This document shows, piece by piece, positions 1 through 8,065 of a stretch of 64,000 bases of DNA. Source of the DNA: Verrucomicrobiia bacterium (GTDB lineage: Bacteria; Verrucomicrobiota; Verrucomicrobiia; Limisphaerales; UBA9464); contig JAHCBB010000029.1 in NCBI GenBank assembly GCA_019634635.1, positions 1 through 64,000 of the forward strand. The letters are read 5' to 3'. Below the pieces are notes generated by a model. The model searched no databases. It was not told the DNA's origin and was given only the letters and a program-made list of their open reading frames with translations. The translations under genes and the position numbers were made by a program. How positions within the stretch are numbered: the stretch's first letter is position 1; the number at the start of each line of letters is the position of its first letter.

Positions 1-25
1 TACCGGGAAAGTCGGACGCCCCGGG

Positions 26-475
26 TCATCCGGTGCGACGGCCTGAGTCGGGTCCGGGGGCTCCCACGAACATCAGCGCCACAAGGGTGCCGCTGAAGTA
101 CGCGAACAGTTGCGCGGTGCCGGTGTACTCGGCGGTGAGCCACTGGCCGAAGGCCAGTTGCACGAAGATGAACAGGCTCCAGACCAGCATGGCGGTCAAC
201 AGCACAGGGGGGCGCCGTCCGAAGGGCTCACCCCGGAGCAGGGAGCCCAACGCCAGCGCGAATCCGAGGACCTCCGAGAGCGCGAGGATCCAATACCCCG
301 CACGTAATCCGGGGATGGTGGCCAGCAGCGTGGCGCCAAACTTGTCGGCAAACCACGGCGGGTATCCGGCAATCAGTTTCCCGATCCCGGAGAACCCCCA
401 CACGGTGAGATACATCGCGGTGATGGCCAAGAGGGCGGCTGCCCTCAGGAGCCGTTGGATCCACGCATCGTTCAT
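26..475 (-). CDS. DoxX-like small integral membrane protein
   Basis: A 149-residue protein that is almost entirely hydrophobic, with about four predicted membrane helices, which fits the DoxX/DoxD-like superfamily in size and layout. The first helix carries a short Gly/Lys stretch (GFSGIGKLIAG) like the G-x-x-K region seen in DoxX-type proteins. I chose the internal ATG at 475 because the reading frame upstream of it is Ala/Pro/Gly-rich and the hydrophobic protein begins right after MNDAWIQ. It lies 90 bp downstream of the UbiB-like gene on the same strand, so the two may be co-transcribed. Some DoxX members take part in redox or methylauxin-type functions, but nothing here shows a substrate. 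The family call is moderate; the function is unknown. Confidence 0.55.
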   Translation of the reverse strand: MNDAWIQRLLRAAALLAITAMYLTVWGFSGIGKLIAGYPPWFADKFGATLLATIPGLRAGYWILALSEVLGFALALGSLLRGEPFGRRPPVLLTAMLVWSLFIFVQLAFGQWLTAEYTGTAQLFAYFSGTLVALMFVGAPGPDSGRRTG

Positions 476-565
476 GACCGCGCCAGCGTGCCCCGGCGCC
501 GCGGCCGGGCAAGGACGCATCCCATCGGCGGCCGACCGCAGGCCGGAGGATGGCGAGGCCGAGGG

Positions 566-2254
566 CTACATCCGGCCGTGTCTCAGGATGGAAACCAGAA
601 GCCACAGACCGAGGACACCGGTGACAATGAAGCCGAACAAGCCGACCAGCGGTACGCCATGCCACAGCGGCGGCATGCGGGAGTGGACGATCAGCGCATT
701 GCCCACGATCAGGGCGGCCAGGACGATGGCGAACGCGATGCGGTTCGTGACCTGATCCAGCGATCGTTGGAGCGGTTCGAGTCCGTCGTGCCGCAGGACC
801 AGCCGCCCCTCGCCGGCCTTGAGCTTGCCCAGGAGCGCCCGCACATCGCGCGGCAGCGACCGGAGCAGGGTCACCAGATCCTGACTCGAATCCATCAGGG
901 TGCGCAGCAGTCGCCTCGGACCCAGCCGTTGCAGCTGCACCTCGCGAAGGAACGGCCGCGCCTGGGCCATGAGATCCCGCTGCGGGTCGAGTGCACGCAC
1001 CACCTCCTCCATCTGGCCGAACGCCTTGAGCATCGAGACCAGGTCCGGCGGGATCACCAGATGGTACCGCGCCGTCAATGCCAGCAGCTCGCGCGTCACG
1101 CGTCCGAAGGAGAATTCCTTCATGGAGAGATTGAAATTGCGATGGATGAAGTCCGCCATGTCGGCGTCGAGTCCGTTGCGATTCTCCCCGAGCCCCGGTT
1201 CCGCCAGGTCCACCAGCGCCCGCGTGGCCGCTTCCTCGTCCGCCTCGGCGATCGCCCCGACGAGCCGGGCAAATCCCTCGCGGGACTCCCTGGGGAGAAA
1301 TCCCATCATCCCGAAGTCGAGGAAGCACACCGTGGGGCCTGGCAGGATCATGAGGTTGCCCGGATGGGGATCGGCATGGAAGAAGCCGTGGACAAAGATC
1401 TGGCGCATGACGAGGTCCGCGATGGTCTCGGCGACCCAGACCCGGCGCGGACCCGAAGGTTCAATCGCCGCGAACGCGGCGAGCTTCTGGCCGTCCATCC
1501 GCTCCATCACCAGCAGGCGGCCGGTACTGTGTTCGGGGACCGGCCGGGGAACCCGCAGTCCGGGCTGCCCCTCGAACTGTTCCGCAAACCGCCGCATGTT
1601 GCCCGCCTCGACCTCGTAATCGAGCTCCCGCAACAGGTCGCGCCGCAACTGCTCCACGAGGGCGACCGGACGCAGCACGCGCACCTCCTCCACCTGGTTT
1701 TCCAGCAGGCCCGCGAGCCGGGCGAGGATGTCGAGGTCGGTCTGCACCTTCTCCCGGATCCCCGGCCGCTGCACCTTGAAGACCACCGGTTCGCCGCTCA
1801 GCAGGCGCGCGCGGTGGACCTGGCCGATGGATGCCGATCCGATGGGATCCTCCTCGACCTCGGAAAAGGTTTCGGACCACAGGTGTCCGAGTTCCGCCTC
1901 CACCACCGCGGTCACCGCCTCGAAGGGCATGGGGGTGACGTCATCCTGGAGCCGGGACAGTTCCGCCGCGTACTCGGGGGGGACGAGGCCGGAGCGACCG
2001 GACACAATCTGCCCCGCCTTCACGAAGGTCGGCCCCAATTCCTCGAGTGCCCGGCGGAGGCGCTCGGGCTTGGAGAGTCCCTGGATGGTGGCCGCCTCCT
2101 CGCGAAGGCGTCGGGTGGGCAACCCGAGCATCCGCGGCAGGTGCAGGCGCTGGGCGAGGTCGGCGTAGCCATACTTGAGGAAGACCGAGACGATTTCCCG
2201 CGAGCGCACCAGGTCCTGGAAGGTCTGCCGCACGTAGCGGAACCGTTCGAGCAT
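566..2254 (-). CDS. UbiB/ABC1 (AarF) family atypical kinase
   Basis: 562 residues, a normal length for bacterial UbiB proteins. Diagnostic elements are visible in order: the KxGQ motif (KAGQ, about residue 79), the alanine-rich nucleotide loop region (SASIGQVHRA, about 139-148), the catalytic HADPHPGN (about 293-300) and the metal-binding LDFG (about 312). Two C-terminal membrane helices follow, as in UbiB. The family is needed for ubiquinone or other isoprenoid-lipid metabolism and has ATPase-like rather than classical kinase activity. Because the organism type commonly uses menaquinone, I give no gene symbol. The start at 2254 gives an N-terminus (MLERFRYVRQ) typical of the family; the longer frame reaching back toward lysS is low-complexity and was rejected. 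It is divergent from lysS across a 289-bp gap. Confidence 0.9.
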   Translation of the reverse strand: MLERFRYVRQTFQDLVRSREIVSVFLKYGYADLAQRLHLPRMLGLPTRRLREEAATIQGLSKPERLRRALEELGPTFVKAGQIVSGRSGLVPPEYAAELSRLQDDVTPMPFEAVTAVVEAELGHLWSETFSEVEEDPIGSASIGQVHRARLLSGEPVVFKVQRPGIREKVQTDLDILARLAGLLENQVEEVRVLRPVALVEQLRRDLLRELDYEVEAGNMRRFAEQFEGQPGLRVPRPVPEHSTGRLLVMERMDGQKLAAFAAIEPSGPRRVWVAETIADLVMRQIFVHGFFHADPHPGNLMILPGPTVCFLDFGMMGFLPRESREGFARLVGAIAEADEEAATRALVDLAEPGLGENRNGLDADMADFIHRNFNLSMKEFSFGRVTRELLALTARYHLVIPPDLVSMLKAFGQMEEVVRALDPQRDLMAQARPFLREVQLQRLGPRRLLRTLMDSSQDLVTLLRSLPRDVRALLGKLKAGEGRLVLRHDGLEPLQRSLDQVTNRIAFAIVLAALIVGNALIVHSRMPPLWHGVPLVGLFGFIVTGVLGLWLLVSILRHGRM

Positions 2255-2543
2255 GGACGCACCCTGCCCGAGGGCCGGACCTGGGGCCAGTCTGCAGGAG
2301 GCGGGAGGCGGGAGGCGGCGGCAAAGCGACGACGTGACGCCGTCCCTCACCTGTCTGGCCCGTGCGATTGCCAACGGGGCAAACGACCCAACCGATTGAC
2401 TTGTCCCCTGGCCAGAATTCCCTGCCGCTTTGCCTCCAGATTCCACCTCGCTGGCTGACCGCTTAGTGGAACGAGCGCCGTCGAGACGTGCCGCGGCGTT
2501 CTTGGCACCCGTGGGTGGATCGTGCTTCGATGCCGGTTCTGGA

Positions 2544-4016
2544 ATGGAAGACACCAATTCATTGATCGCGCAGCGGCGTGCGCACCTGGAGGCGCTGGAG
2601 GCGCGGGGCATCCGGCCATTTCACAACAAGTTCACGCCGGACACCGGTTGCGGGGTTGCCCGGGAGCGCTTTGAAGCTGGCGAATGGCCCGAGGGCCGGG
2701 CGGTGGCCGTTGCCGGACGCCTGACGGCACATCGCGACATGGGGAAGAGCCAGTTTGTGGACCTGCGGGACGGCACCGGCCGGATCCAAGTGTACGCCCA
2801 GCGCAGCGTCCTCGGCGACGAGGCGTTCGAGGTGTTCCGGCACCTGGACCTGGCGGATTTCATCGGCGTGAAGGGCACCCTCTTCAAGACCCGGAGCGGT
2901 GAGCCGACGGTCAAGGCGGAGTCTTTCACGGTGCTGGGCAAGGCGCTGCGGCCGCCGCCGGCCAAGTGGGAGGGACTCGCCGACACCGAGATCCGATACC
3001 GCCAGCGGTATCTCGACCTGATGGCCAATGAGGAGGTGCGGTCGGTGTTTCAGCGGCGATCGGCCATCGTCCGGGAGATCCGCAATTTCTTCCATGAGCG
3101 GGGCTACGCGGAGGTGGAGACCCCGATGATGCAGTCCATCCCGGGCGGGGCCGCCGCGCAGCCCTTCAAGACGCATCACAACGCCCTCGGCTGCGACTTT
3201 TTCCTGCGCATCGCGCTGGAGTTGTACCTGAAGCGTCTGCTCGTCGGCGGCATGGACAAGGTCTTCGAAATCGGACGCAACTTCCGCAACGAGGGGTTGT
3301 CTCGCCGGCACAATCCGGAGTTCACCATGCTGGAGGCCTATGAGGCCTTTGGGGACTACGAGACCATGATGGAGACGGTCGAGTCGCTGATCCGCCATGT
3401 TGCCATGAGGGTGCTGGGAACCCTGCAAGTCGTCCACCGCTCGCCGGAGGGGGAGGTGGTGCGGACCATTGACCTGTCGAACTGGCGGCGCGTGCGGTAT
3501 CGCGACCTGGTCCGCGAACGGGCCGGGGCGGACTGGTTTGATGTGCCGGCCGCGGAACGCCGCCGCCGGGCGGCGGAAGACTTGAAGCTCGGCGGCGACA
3601 TTGCCGCCGGCTATGAGGACTTTGAAGTGACCGGGGCGGTTTTTGAGAAGTTGGTCGAGCCGACGTTGATCCAGCCGACCTTCGTCACCCATTTGCCCAG
3701 GGAGCTTGTGCCCCTGGCGAAGCGGACGCCCGACGACCCAACCACCGTTGAGGTCTTCGAGTTGTGCATCAACGGACAGGAGATCGCCCCGGGTTACACC
3801 GAGCAGAACGATCCCATCGCCCAGCGCGAGGCGCTGGAGCATCAGGCGGGCGGGGAGCAGCAGAAGCTCGACGAGGACTTCCTCACCGCGCTGGAGCATG
3901 GCATGCCGCCCGCAGGGGGCATCGGCATCGGCATTGACCGTCTGTGCATGATGCTGCTCGGACAGGAAAGCATTCGCGACGTCATCCTGTTCCCCCAGTT
4001 GAAGCCGAAGGGCTGA
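2544..4016 (+). CDS. lysS: Lysyl-tRNA synthetase, class II
   Basis: 490 residues. It charges tRNA-Lys with lysine in the cytoplasm. The N-terminal OB-fold anticodon-binding domain is clear (AVAGRLTAHRDMGKSQFVDLRDG region). The class II catalytic core follows, with motif 2 (RNEGLSRRHNPEFTMLE) and motif 3 (GIGIGIDRLCMML). The GGAAAQPF and VFEIGRNFRNE stretches are characteristic of LysRS rather than AspRS or AsnRS. I chose ATG 2544 because the protein from MEDTNSLIAQR matches the normal LysRS start; the frame continues upstream to 2430 but that part is unlike the family. The 3' end overlaps the 3' end of the convergent NRPS-like gene by 35 bp, leaving no room for a terminator between them. Confidence 0.95.
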   Translation: MEDTNSLIAQRRAHLEALEARGIRPFHNKFTPDTGCGVARERFEAGEWPEGRAVAVAGRLTAHRDMGKSQFVDLRDGTGRIQVYAQRSVLGDEAFEVFRHLDLADFIGVKGTLFKTRSGEPTVKAESFTVLGKALRPPPAKWEGLADTEIRYRQRYLDLMANEEVRSVFQRRSAIVREIRNFFHERGYAEVETPMMQSIPGGAAAQPFKTHHNALGCDFFLRIALELYLKRLLVGGMDKVFEIGRNFRNEGLSRRHNPEFTMLEAYEAFGDYETMMETVESLIRHVAMRVLGTLQVVHRSPEGEVVRTIDLSNWRRVRYRDLVRERAGADWFDVPAAERRRRAAEDLKLGGDIAAGYEDFEVTGAVFEKLVEPTLIQPTFVTHLPRELVPLAKRTPDDPTTVEVFELCINGQEIAPGYTEQNDPIAQREALEHQAGGEQQKLDEDFLTALEHGMPPAGGIGIGIDRLCMMLLGQESIRDVILFPQLKPKG

Positions 4017-6612
4017 GCAGGTCCCCCAGCACGGCCTGCACCTCCGGGGACACCGGTTCGATGAACACCCGCTCGTGGTCGCAGGCGACCTGACGCACCT
4101 CGAACTGCGGGTGATGGGCGGCCGCCCAGCCGTTGTCCGGCGCCTTCTCCCAGGCGCCCGTTTCGTGGCGTAAAGGCAGTCCGGCGCGGATCAAACAGAC
4201 GGGTGTGGCGCAGGGGCGGGGACGGAAGGTTGCGTGGGCCTCGACGCTCGCCCGTTCCACACGGCGCCGGATTTTCGAGGCGGCGGTTCGCGGCCCGAGC
4301 CATGGCCGCGATTTTTCCCGGAGCTTTGTCCGGATCATCGCGGCCACAAACGCGAGCCGGTCACCCGCCGGTTGCGCGAGGATCCGGCCGCGAAGGAACT
4401 GCAGTCGCTCCGCGGGTGTCCGGCGCCGGACTCCGGACTTGAGGCAGGTGTCGAACAGGACGACCCGTTCCACCGCGCGCCCCCGCCCGCCCAACTGGAG
4501 CGCCAGTTCACACGCGACTTCCCCTCCAAACGAAAAGCCGCTCAGGCACAGCGGGCCTTCGGGATACTTTTCCTCGATCTGTCCGGCCAGTGCGGCGGCA
4601 ATGGCTGACGCGTCCCGGAGGGGTGGCTGCCGTCCATCCGTACCGGGAAATTGCAGCTGATCGAAGTACGGACGGTGGCGTCCGACCACCTCCGCAATCG
4701 AGGGCGGGAGGACCTCGAGTCCGAACACCCCGGGCACGTGGAACCAGGGAACACCGGTGGACCGCCCCTTGAAAATGCCGCTGGGGAGCGGGGACGGCCG
4801 GGACGCCGGATCCAGCAGCGCCGCGAGTCCCGCGACGGTGGGCTGCTGGAAAAGATCAACGAGCCGGACCGGACGCCCGAGGGCCGGGCGCAGCCGCGCC
4901 ATCAGGCGCAGCGCCAGCAGGGATTGGCCCCCGAGATCGAAGAACGAATCGTGGATGCCGACCCGCGGGCGGCCCAGCACGGCCGCCCACTCGCGACAGA
5001 GGATCTCCTCCAGCGGGGTTCGCGGCTCATCGTGCGCCCCGGTTCCGGTGCGGACGGCATCGGCCCCCGTGGCGAGGGACTCCCGGTCCACCTTGCCGGA
5101 AGTGTTGAGCGGCCATGTGTCCACCGCGCGGAACGCTGCAGGGATCATGAAGTCGGGAAGCCGCTCGGACAGGTGATTCCGCAGATCGGAAACATCCAAG
5201 GCGGTGGCTTTGTGATACTGGATGCAGGCGACCAGTTCGCGCACGCCGCCGGGAGCCGGGCGATCCACGACGATTGCGGCACGCACGGACGGATGGGAGC
5301 GGAGGGCCGACTCGACATCTCCGGGTTCGATCCGGTGTCCGCGGATCTTCACCTGGGAATCCATCCGGCCCAGAAACTCGAATTGCCCGTCGGGCAGGCG
5401 GCGCACCCGGTCGCCGGTGCGGTAGCGCCGCGCCTTGCCGGTGGGGTCCGAAGGATCCGGCAGAAACCGCGCCGCCGTCAGCTCCGGATCATCAAGATAG
5501 CCGAGGGCGATGCCGTCCCCGCCAATCACCAGTTCCCCAGGCTTGCCATCGGGCAGCGTGTTGCCGGCGGCATCCACCACCTCGCCCCGGGTGCCGGCCA
5601 GTTCGCGTCCGATCGGGACCGAGCGCCCCTCGATCCATTCGCCCGGGGGGGCGATCACCCCTGTGGTCGCGAAGGTGGTGGCCTCCGTCGGGCCGTAACA
5701 ATTGACGAGTTGGGTGGACGGCAGGAGGTCCAGGGCACGGCGGGCGTGGGACTCCGAAAGCCGCTCGCCGCCCGTCAACAGGTGGCGGATGCCGGCCAGG
5801 GCTTGCGGCCGCAGGTCAACGACCTGGTTGAAAAGTCCCGTCGTCAGGAAGACACAGCTGGCGCGCGAGGCCTTGAGATCGCGTTCCAAGAGGTCGAGGT
5901 CGGGCGTTTGCGGCGCGTGGACGATGCAGGTGCCGCCGGAGAGCAGGGGACCCCAGACCTCGAAGGTCGTGGCATCGAAGGCCGGTGAGGACAGGTGAAG
6001 GCACCGAAGTGACGGGCCGAACGGCACGTACTGTTGCCCCTGGATCAGCCGGCAGACCGCCCGGTGCGGCACCAGCACTCCCTTGGGCCGGCCGGTCGAG
6101 CCGGAGGTAAATAGGATGAGGGCAGGATCCTCCGGAGTGATCGCGACGATTCCGGGGGACCGCTGACTCGGGGTGGTTTCAAGGGACGCCGTTCCAAGAT
6201 ACGGGATCGCGGAGTCCAGCCAGGCGGGCCGGGCCGGGTCGGCGCCTGTCAGGACGGTGATGCCGGACGCGGAGGCCAGTTCACGGAGCCGTCGTTCCGG
6301 CCAGTCCGGGAGGAGCGGCACGTAGACTCCGCCCGCCTTCAGCGTGGCGAGAGCGCTGAGGATCCATTCCGGGGAACGCCGCAGGAAGAGTCCGACGCGG
6401 CCCCCGGGCGTGATCCCCGCTCCGTGCAGTCGCATCGCCATCTGATCGGACTGCGAGTCCAACTCCCGGTAGGTCCATCGGCGTCCGTCGCACTCCAGGG
6501 CCACGGCATCCGGCCGGCGCTGCGCCTCCTCGCGGAACCGGTCGGGGATGCAGGCGTGGGCCTGGGTTCCTGTGGCGCTGGAAGTCTGCGTCGAGGTGTC
6601 CGATTCCGGCAT
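3982..6612 (-). CDS. Single-module NRPS-like protein: adenylation-carrier-thioesterase (A-T-TE)
   Basis: 876 residues with no condensation domain. The adenylation domain spans about 20-515: A3 (FTSGSTGRPKG, ~168-178), A4 (AFDATTFEVW, ~211-220), A5 (NCYGPTEATT, ~304-313), A7 (YRTGD, ~397) and the A10 lysine (NTSGKVDRE, ~503). A peptidyl carrier domain follows with its phosphopantetheine serine in LGGQSL (Ser ~564). A C-terminal alpha/beta-hydrolase thioesterase has the nucleophile motif GFSFG (Ser ~694) and a late His (DHERVF). Asp213 aligns with GrsA Asp235, so an amino acid rather than an aryl keto acid is the expected substrate. Reading the pocket by motif gives D-A-F-F-L-G-C-T-F, which suggests a hydrophobic residue (inference). 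No Sfp-type transferase, MbtH protein or other biosynthetic gene is adjacent. It is divergent from the antiporter gene. Confidence 0.88.
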   Translation of the reverse strand: MPESDTSTQTSSATGTQAHACIPDRFREEAQRRPDAVALECDGRRWTYRELDSQSDQMAMRLHGAGITPGGRVGLFLRRSPEWILSALATLKAGGVYVPLLPDWPERRLRELASASGITVLTGADPARPAWLDSAIPYLGTASLETTPSQRSPGIVAITPEDPALILFTSGSTGRPKGVLVPHRAVCRLIQGQQYVPFGPSLRCLHLSSPAFDATTFEVWGPLLSGGTCIVHAPQTPDLDLLERDLKASRASCVFLTTGLFNQVVDLRPQALAGIRHLLTGGERLSESHARRALDLLPSTQLVNCYGPTEATTFATTGVIAPPGEWIEGRSVPIGRELAGTRGEVVDAAGNTLPDGKPGELVIGGDGIALGYLDDPELTAARFLPDPSDPTGKARRYRTGDRVRRLPDGQFEFLGRMDSQVKIRGHRIEPGDVESALRSHPSVRAAIVVDRPAPGGVRELVACIQYHKATALDVSDLRNHLSERLPDFMIPAAFRAVDTWPLNTSGKVDRESLATGADAVRTGTGAHDEPRTPLEEILCREWAAVLGRPRVGIHDSFFDLGGQSLLALRLMARLRPALGRPVRLVDLFQQPTVAGLAALLDPASRPSPLPSGIFKGRSTGVPWFHVPGVFGLEVLPPSIAEVVGRHRPYFDQLQFPGTDGRQPPLRDASAIAAALAGQIEEKYPEGPLCLSGFSFGGEVACELALQLGGRGRAVERVVLFDTCLKSGVRRRTPAERLQFLRGRILAQPAGDRLAFVAAMIRTKLREKSRPWLGPRTAASKIRRRVERASVEAHATFRPRPCATPVCLIRAGLPLRHETGAWEKAPDNGWAAAHHPQFEVRQVACDHERVFIEPVSPEVQAVLGDLLSPSASTGGTG

Positions 6613-6737
6613 CGGGCTCCGAATCTAGGCAACGCGCGGGCCGCGAGACAATCCGCGAGTCCGCGAGTCCGTGCCGCGGGCCGATTGTCGGGACCTCACT
6701 CGACTCCGGGAACCCGTTCCCTTAAGACAGCCGCGCG

Positions 6738-7997
6738 ATGGAACAACTGGCCACCGTCTTCTTTGCGCTCGCGGTCCTCCACACCTTTTCGGTGAAGCGG
6801 TTTGCCCACTGGGCTCACCGGTATCCGGAGGGATCCTTGCAGGAGAACCTGCTGCACTTCCTGGCGGAGACGGAGGTGGTGTTCGGGCTGTGGGCGGCGG
6901 CGTTGTTCCTGGGCATCGGGGTGATCCAGGGGACGTTTCACGACGCCATTGCGTATGTGGACAGCCTCGACTTCACGGAGCCGAAGTTCGTGCTGGTGAT
7001 CATGGTCGTGGCGGCGACGCGTCCGATCGTCCAGCTGGCGGAATCCTTCATTCTCGCGGCGTCCCGTCTGCTTCCCTGGAGTCCGGGTGTCTCCTTTTAC
7101 GTGGCGGCATTGATTCTTGGCCCGCTTCTGGGGTCGTTCATCACCGAGCCCGCGGCGATGACCCTGCTGGCGTTGGTGCTCAAGCGCCGGTACTTCAATC
7201 AGGGGATCGGCAAGACGCTGGCCTACGCCACGCTGGGGCTGCTGTTCGTGAACGTCTCGATCGGCGGCGCACTGACGAACTTCGCGGCGCCACCCATCCT
7301 GATGGTGGCCGGCAAATGGAAGTGGGACAACGCGTTCATGCTCACCCATTTCGGCTGGCGGTCTGCTGCCAGTTGCGTGGTGTCCACCGCCCTGGTCACC
7401 TGGTGGTTTCGCAAGGAGCTGGTGGCGCTGCCGTTTGAGACCGCCCGGGATCCCGGCGTACCGCTGTGGCTGACGGGAACCCACATCGTTTTCCTCGCCC
7501 TGGTGGTCGCCCTCGCGCATCACCCGGACATCGTCTTCGGGGTCTTCGTGCTCTTCCTGGGCGTGGTGACCGCGACCAAGGAGTACCAGGATTCCCTCAA
7601 GCTTCGGGAGGGGCTGCTGGTCGGGTTCTTCCTTGCGGGATTGGTCACCCTGGGATCGCTGCAATCGTACTGGCTGCAACCGCTGATCAGCCGGTTGAGC
7701 GGGTCCGCGCTTTTCTTCGGCGCCACCGCCCTGACCGCGATCACCGACAATGCGGCCCTCACCTACCTCGGATCGCTGGTGAAGGACATTTCGCCCGAGC
7801 TGCAGTATGCGCTGGTGGCCGGGGCGGTCGTCGGTGGCGGCCTCACCGTCATCGCCAATGCGCCCAATCCGGCGGGGGTGGGCATCCTGCAGGACGCCCG
7901 GGTCTTCGGCGATGAGGGAATCAGTCCGCTGGGACTGCTTCTGGGAGCCCTGGGCCCGACGCTGGTGGCGGTGGTCTTCTTCTGGCTGATCCAATGA
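6738..7997 (+). CDS. Putative Na+/H+ antiporter (PF07399-type)
   Basis: 419 residues with roughly ten to twelve hydrophobic segments. The sequence has the look of the putative Na+/H+ antiporter family formerly called DUF1504: an early VVAATRPIVQLAE stretch, GSFITEPAAMTLLALVL, an ALTNFAAPPILMVA helix break and a late TAITDNAALTYLGSL, with charged residues inside membrane segments that could handle cations. It would act in the inner membrane in pH or sodium homeostasis. The start at 6738 gives an immediate first helix (MEQLATVFFALAVL). There is no convincing Shine-Dalgarno sequence. Its stop overlaps a possible ATG of the next gene by 4 bp, but that gene more likely starts 72 bp further on. Confidence 0.75.
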   Translation: MEQLATVFFALAVLHTFSVKRFAHWAHRYPEGSLQENLLHFLAETEVVFGLWAAALFLGIGVIQGTFHDAIAYVDSLDFTEPKFVLVIMVVAATRPIVQLAESFILAASRLLPWSPGVSFYVAALILGPLLGSFITEPAAMTLLALVLKRRYFNQGIGKTLAYATLGLLFVNVSIGGALTNFAAPPILMVAGKWKWDNAFMLTHFGWRSAASCVVSTALVTWWFRKELVALPFETARDPGVPLWLTGTHIVFLALVVALAHHPDIVFGVFVLFLGVVTATKEYQDSLKLREGLLVGFFLAGLVTLGSLQSYWLQPLISRLSGSALFFGATALTAITDNAALTYLGSLVKDISPELQYALVAGAVVGGGLTVIANAPNPAGVGILQDARVFGDEGISPLGLLLGALGPTLVAVVFFWLIQ

Positions 7998-8065
7998 CCG
8001 GCCGCCGGCGCCCGCGGAGGGGCCGGTGGCTTGTCGGATGCCCCGGGTTGGCGCATCGTCGCCCG

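Noticed and set aside
7994..8065. Earlier ATG of the DUF6797 gene overlapping the antiporter stop
   Set aside because: It would put 24 Arg/Gly-rich residues before the signal peptide; ATG 8066 is better.
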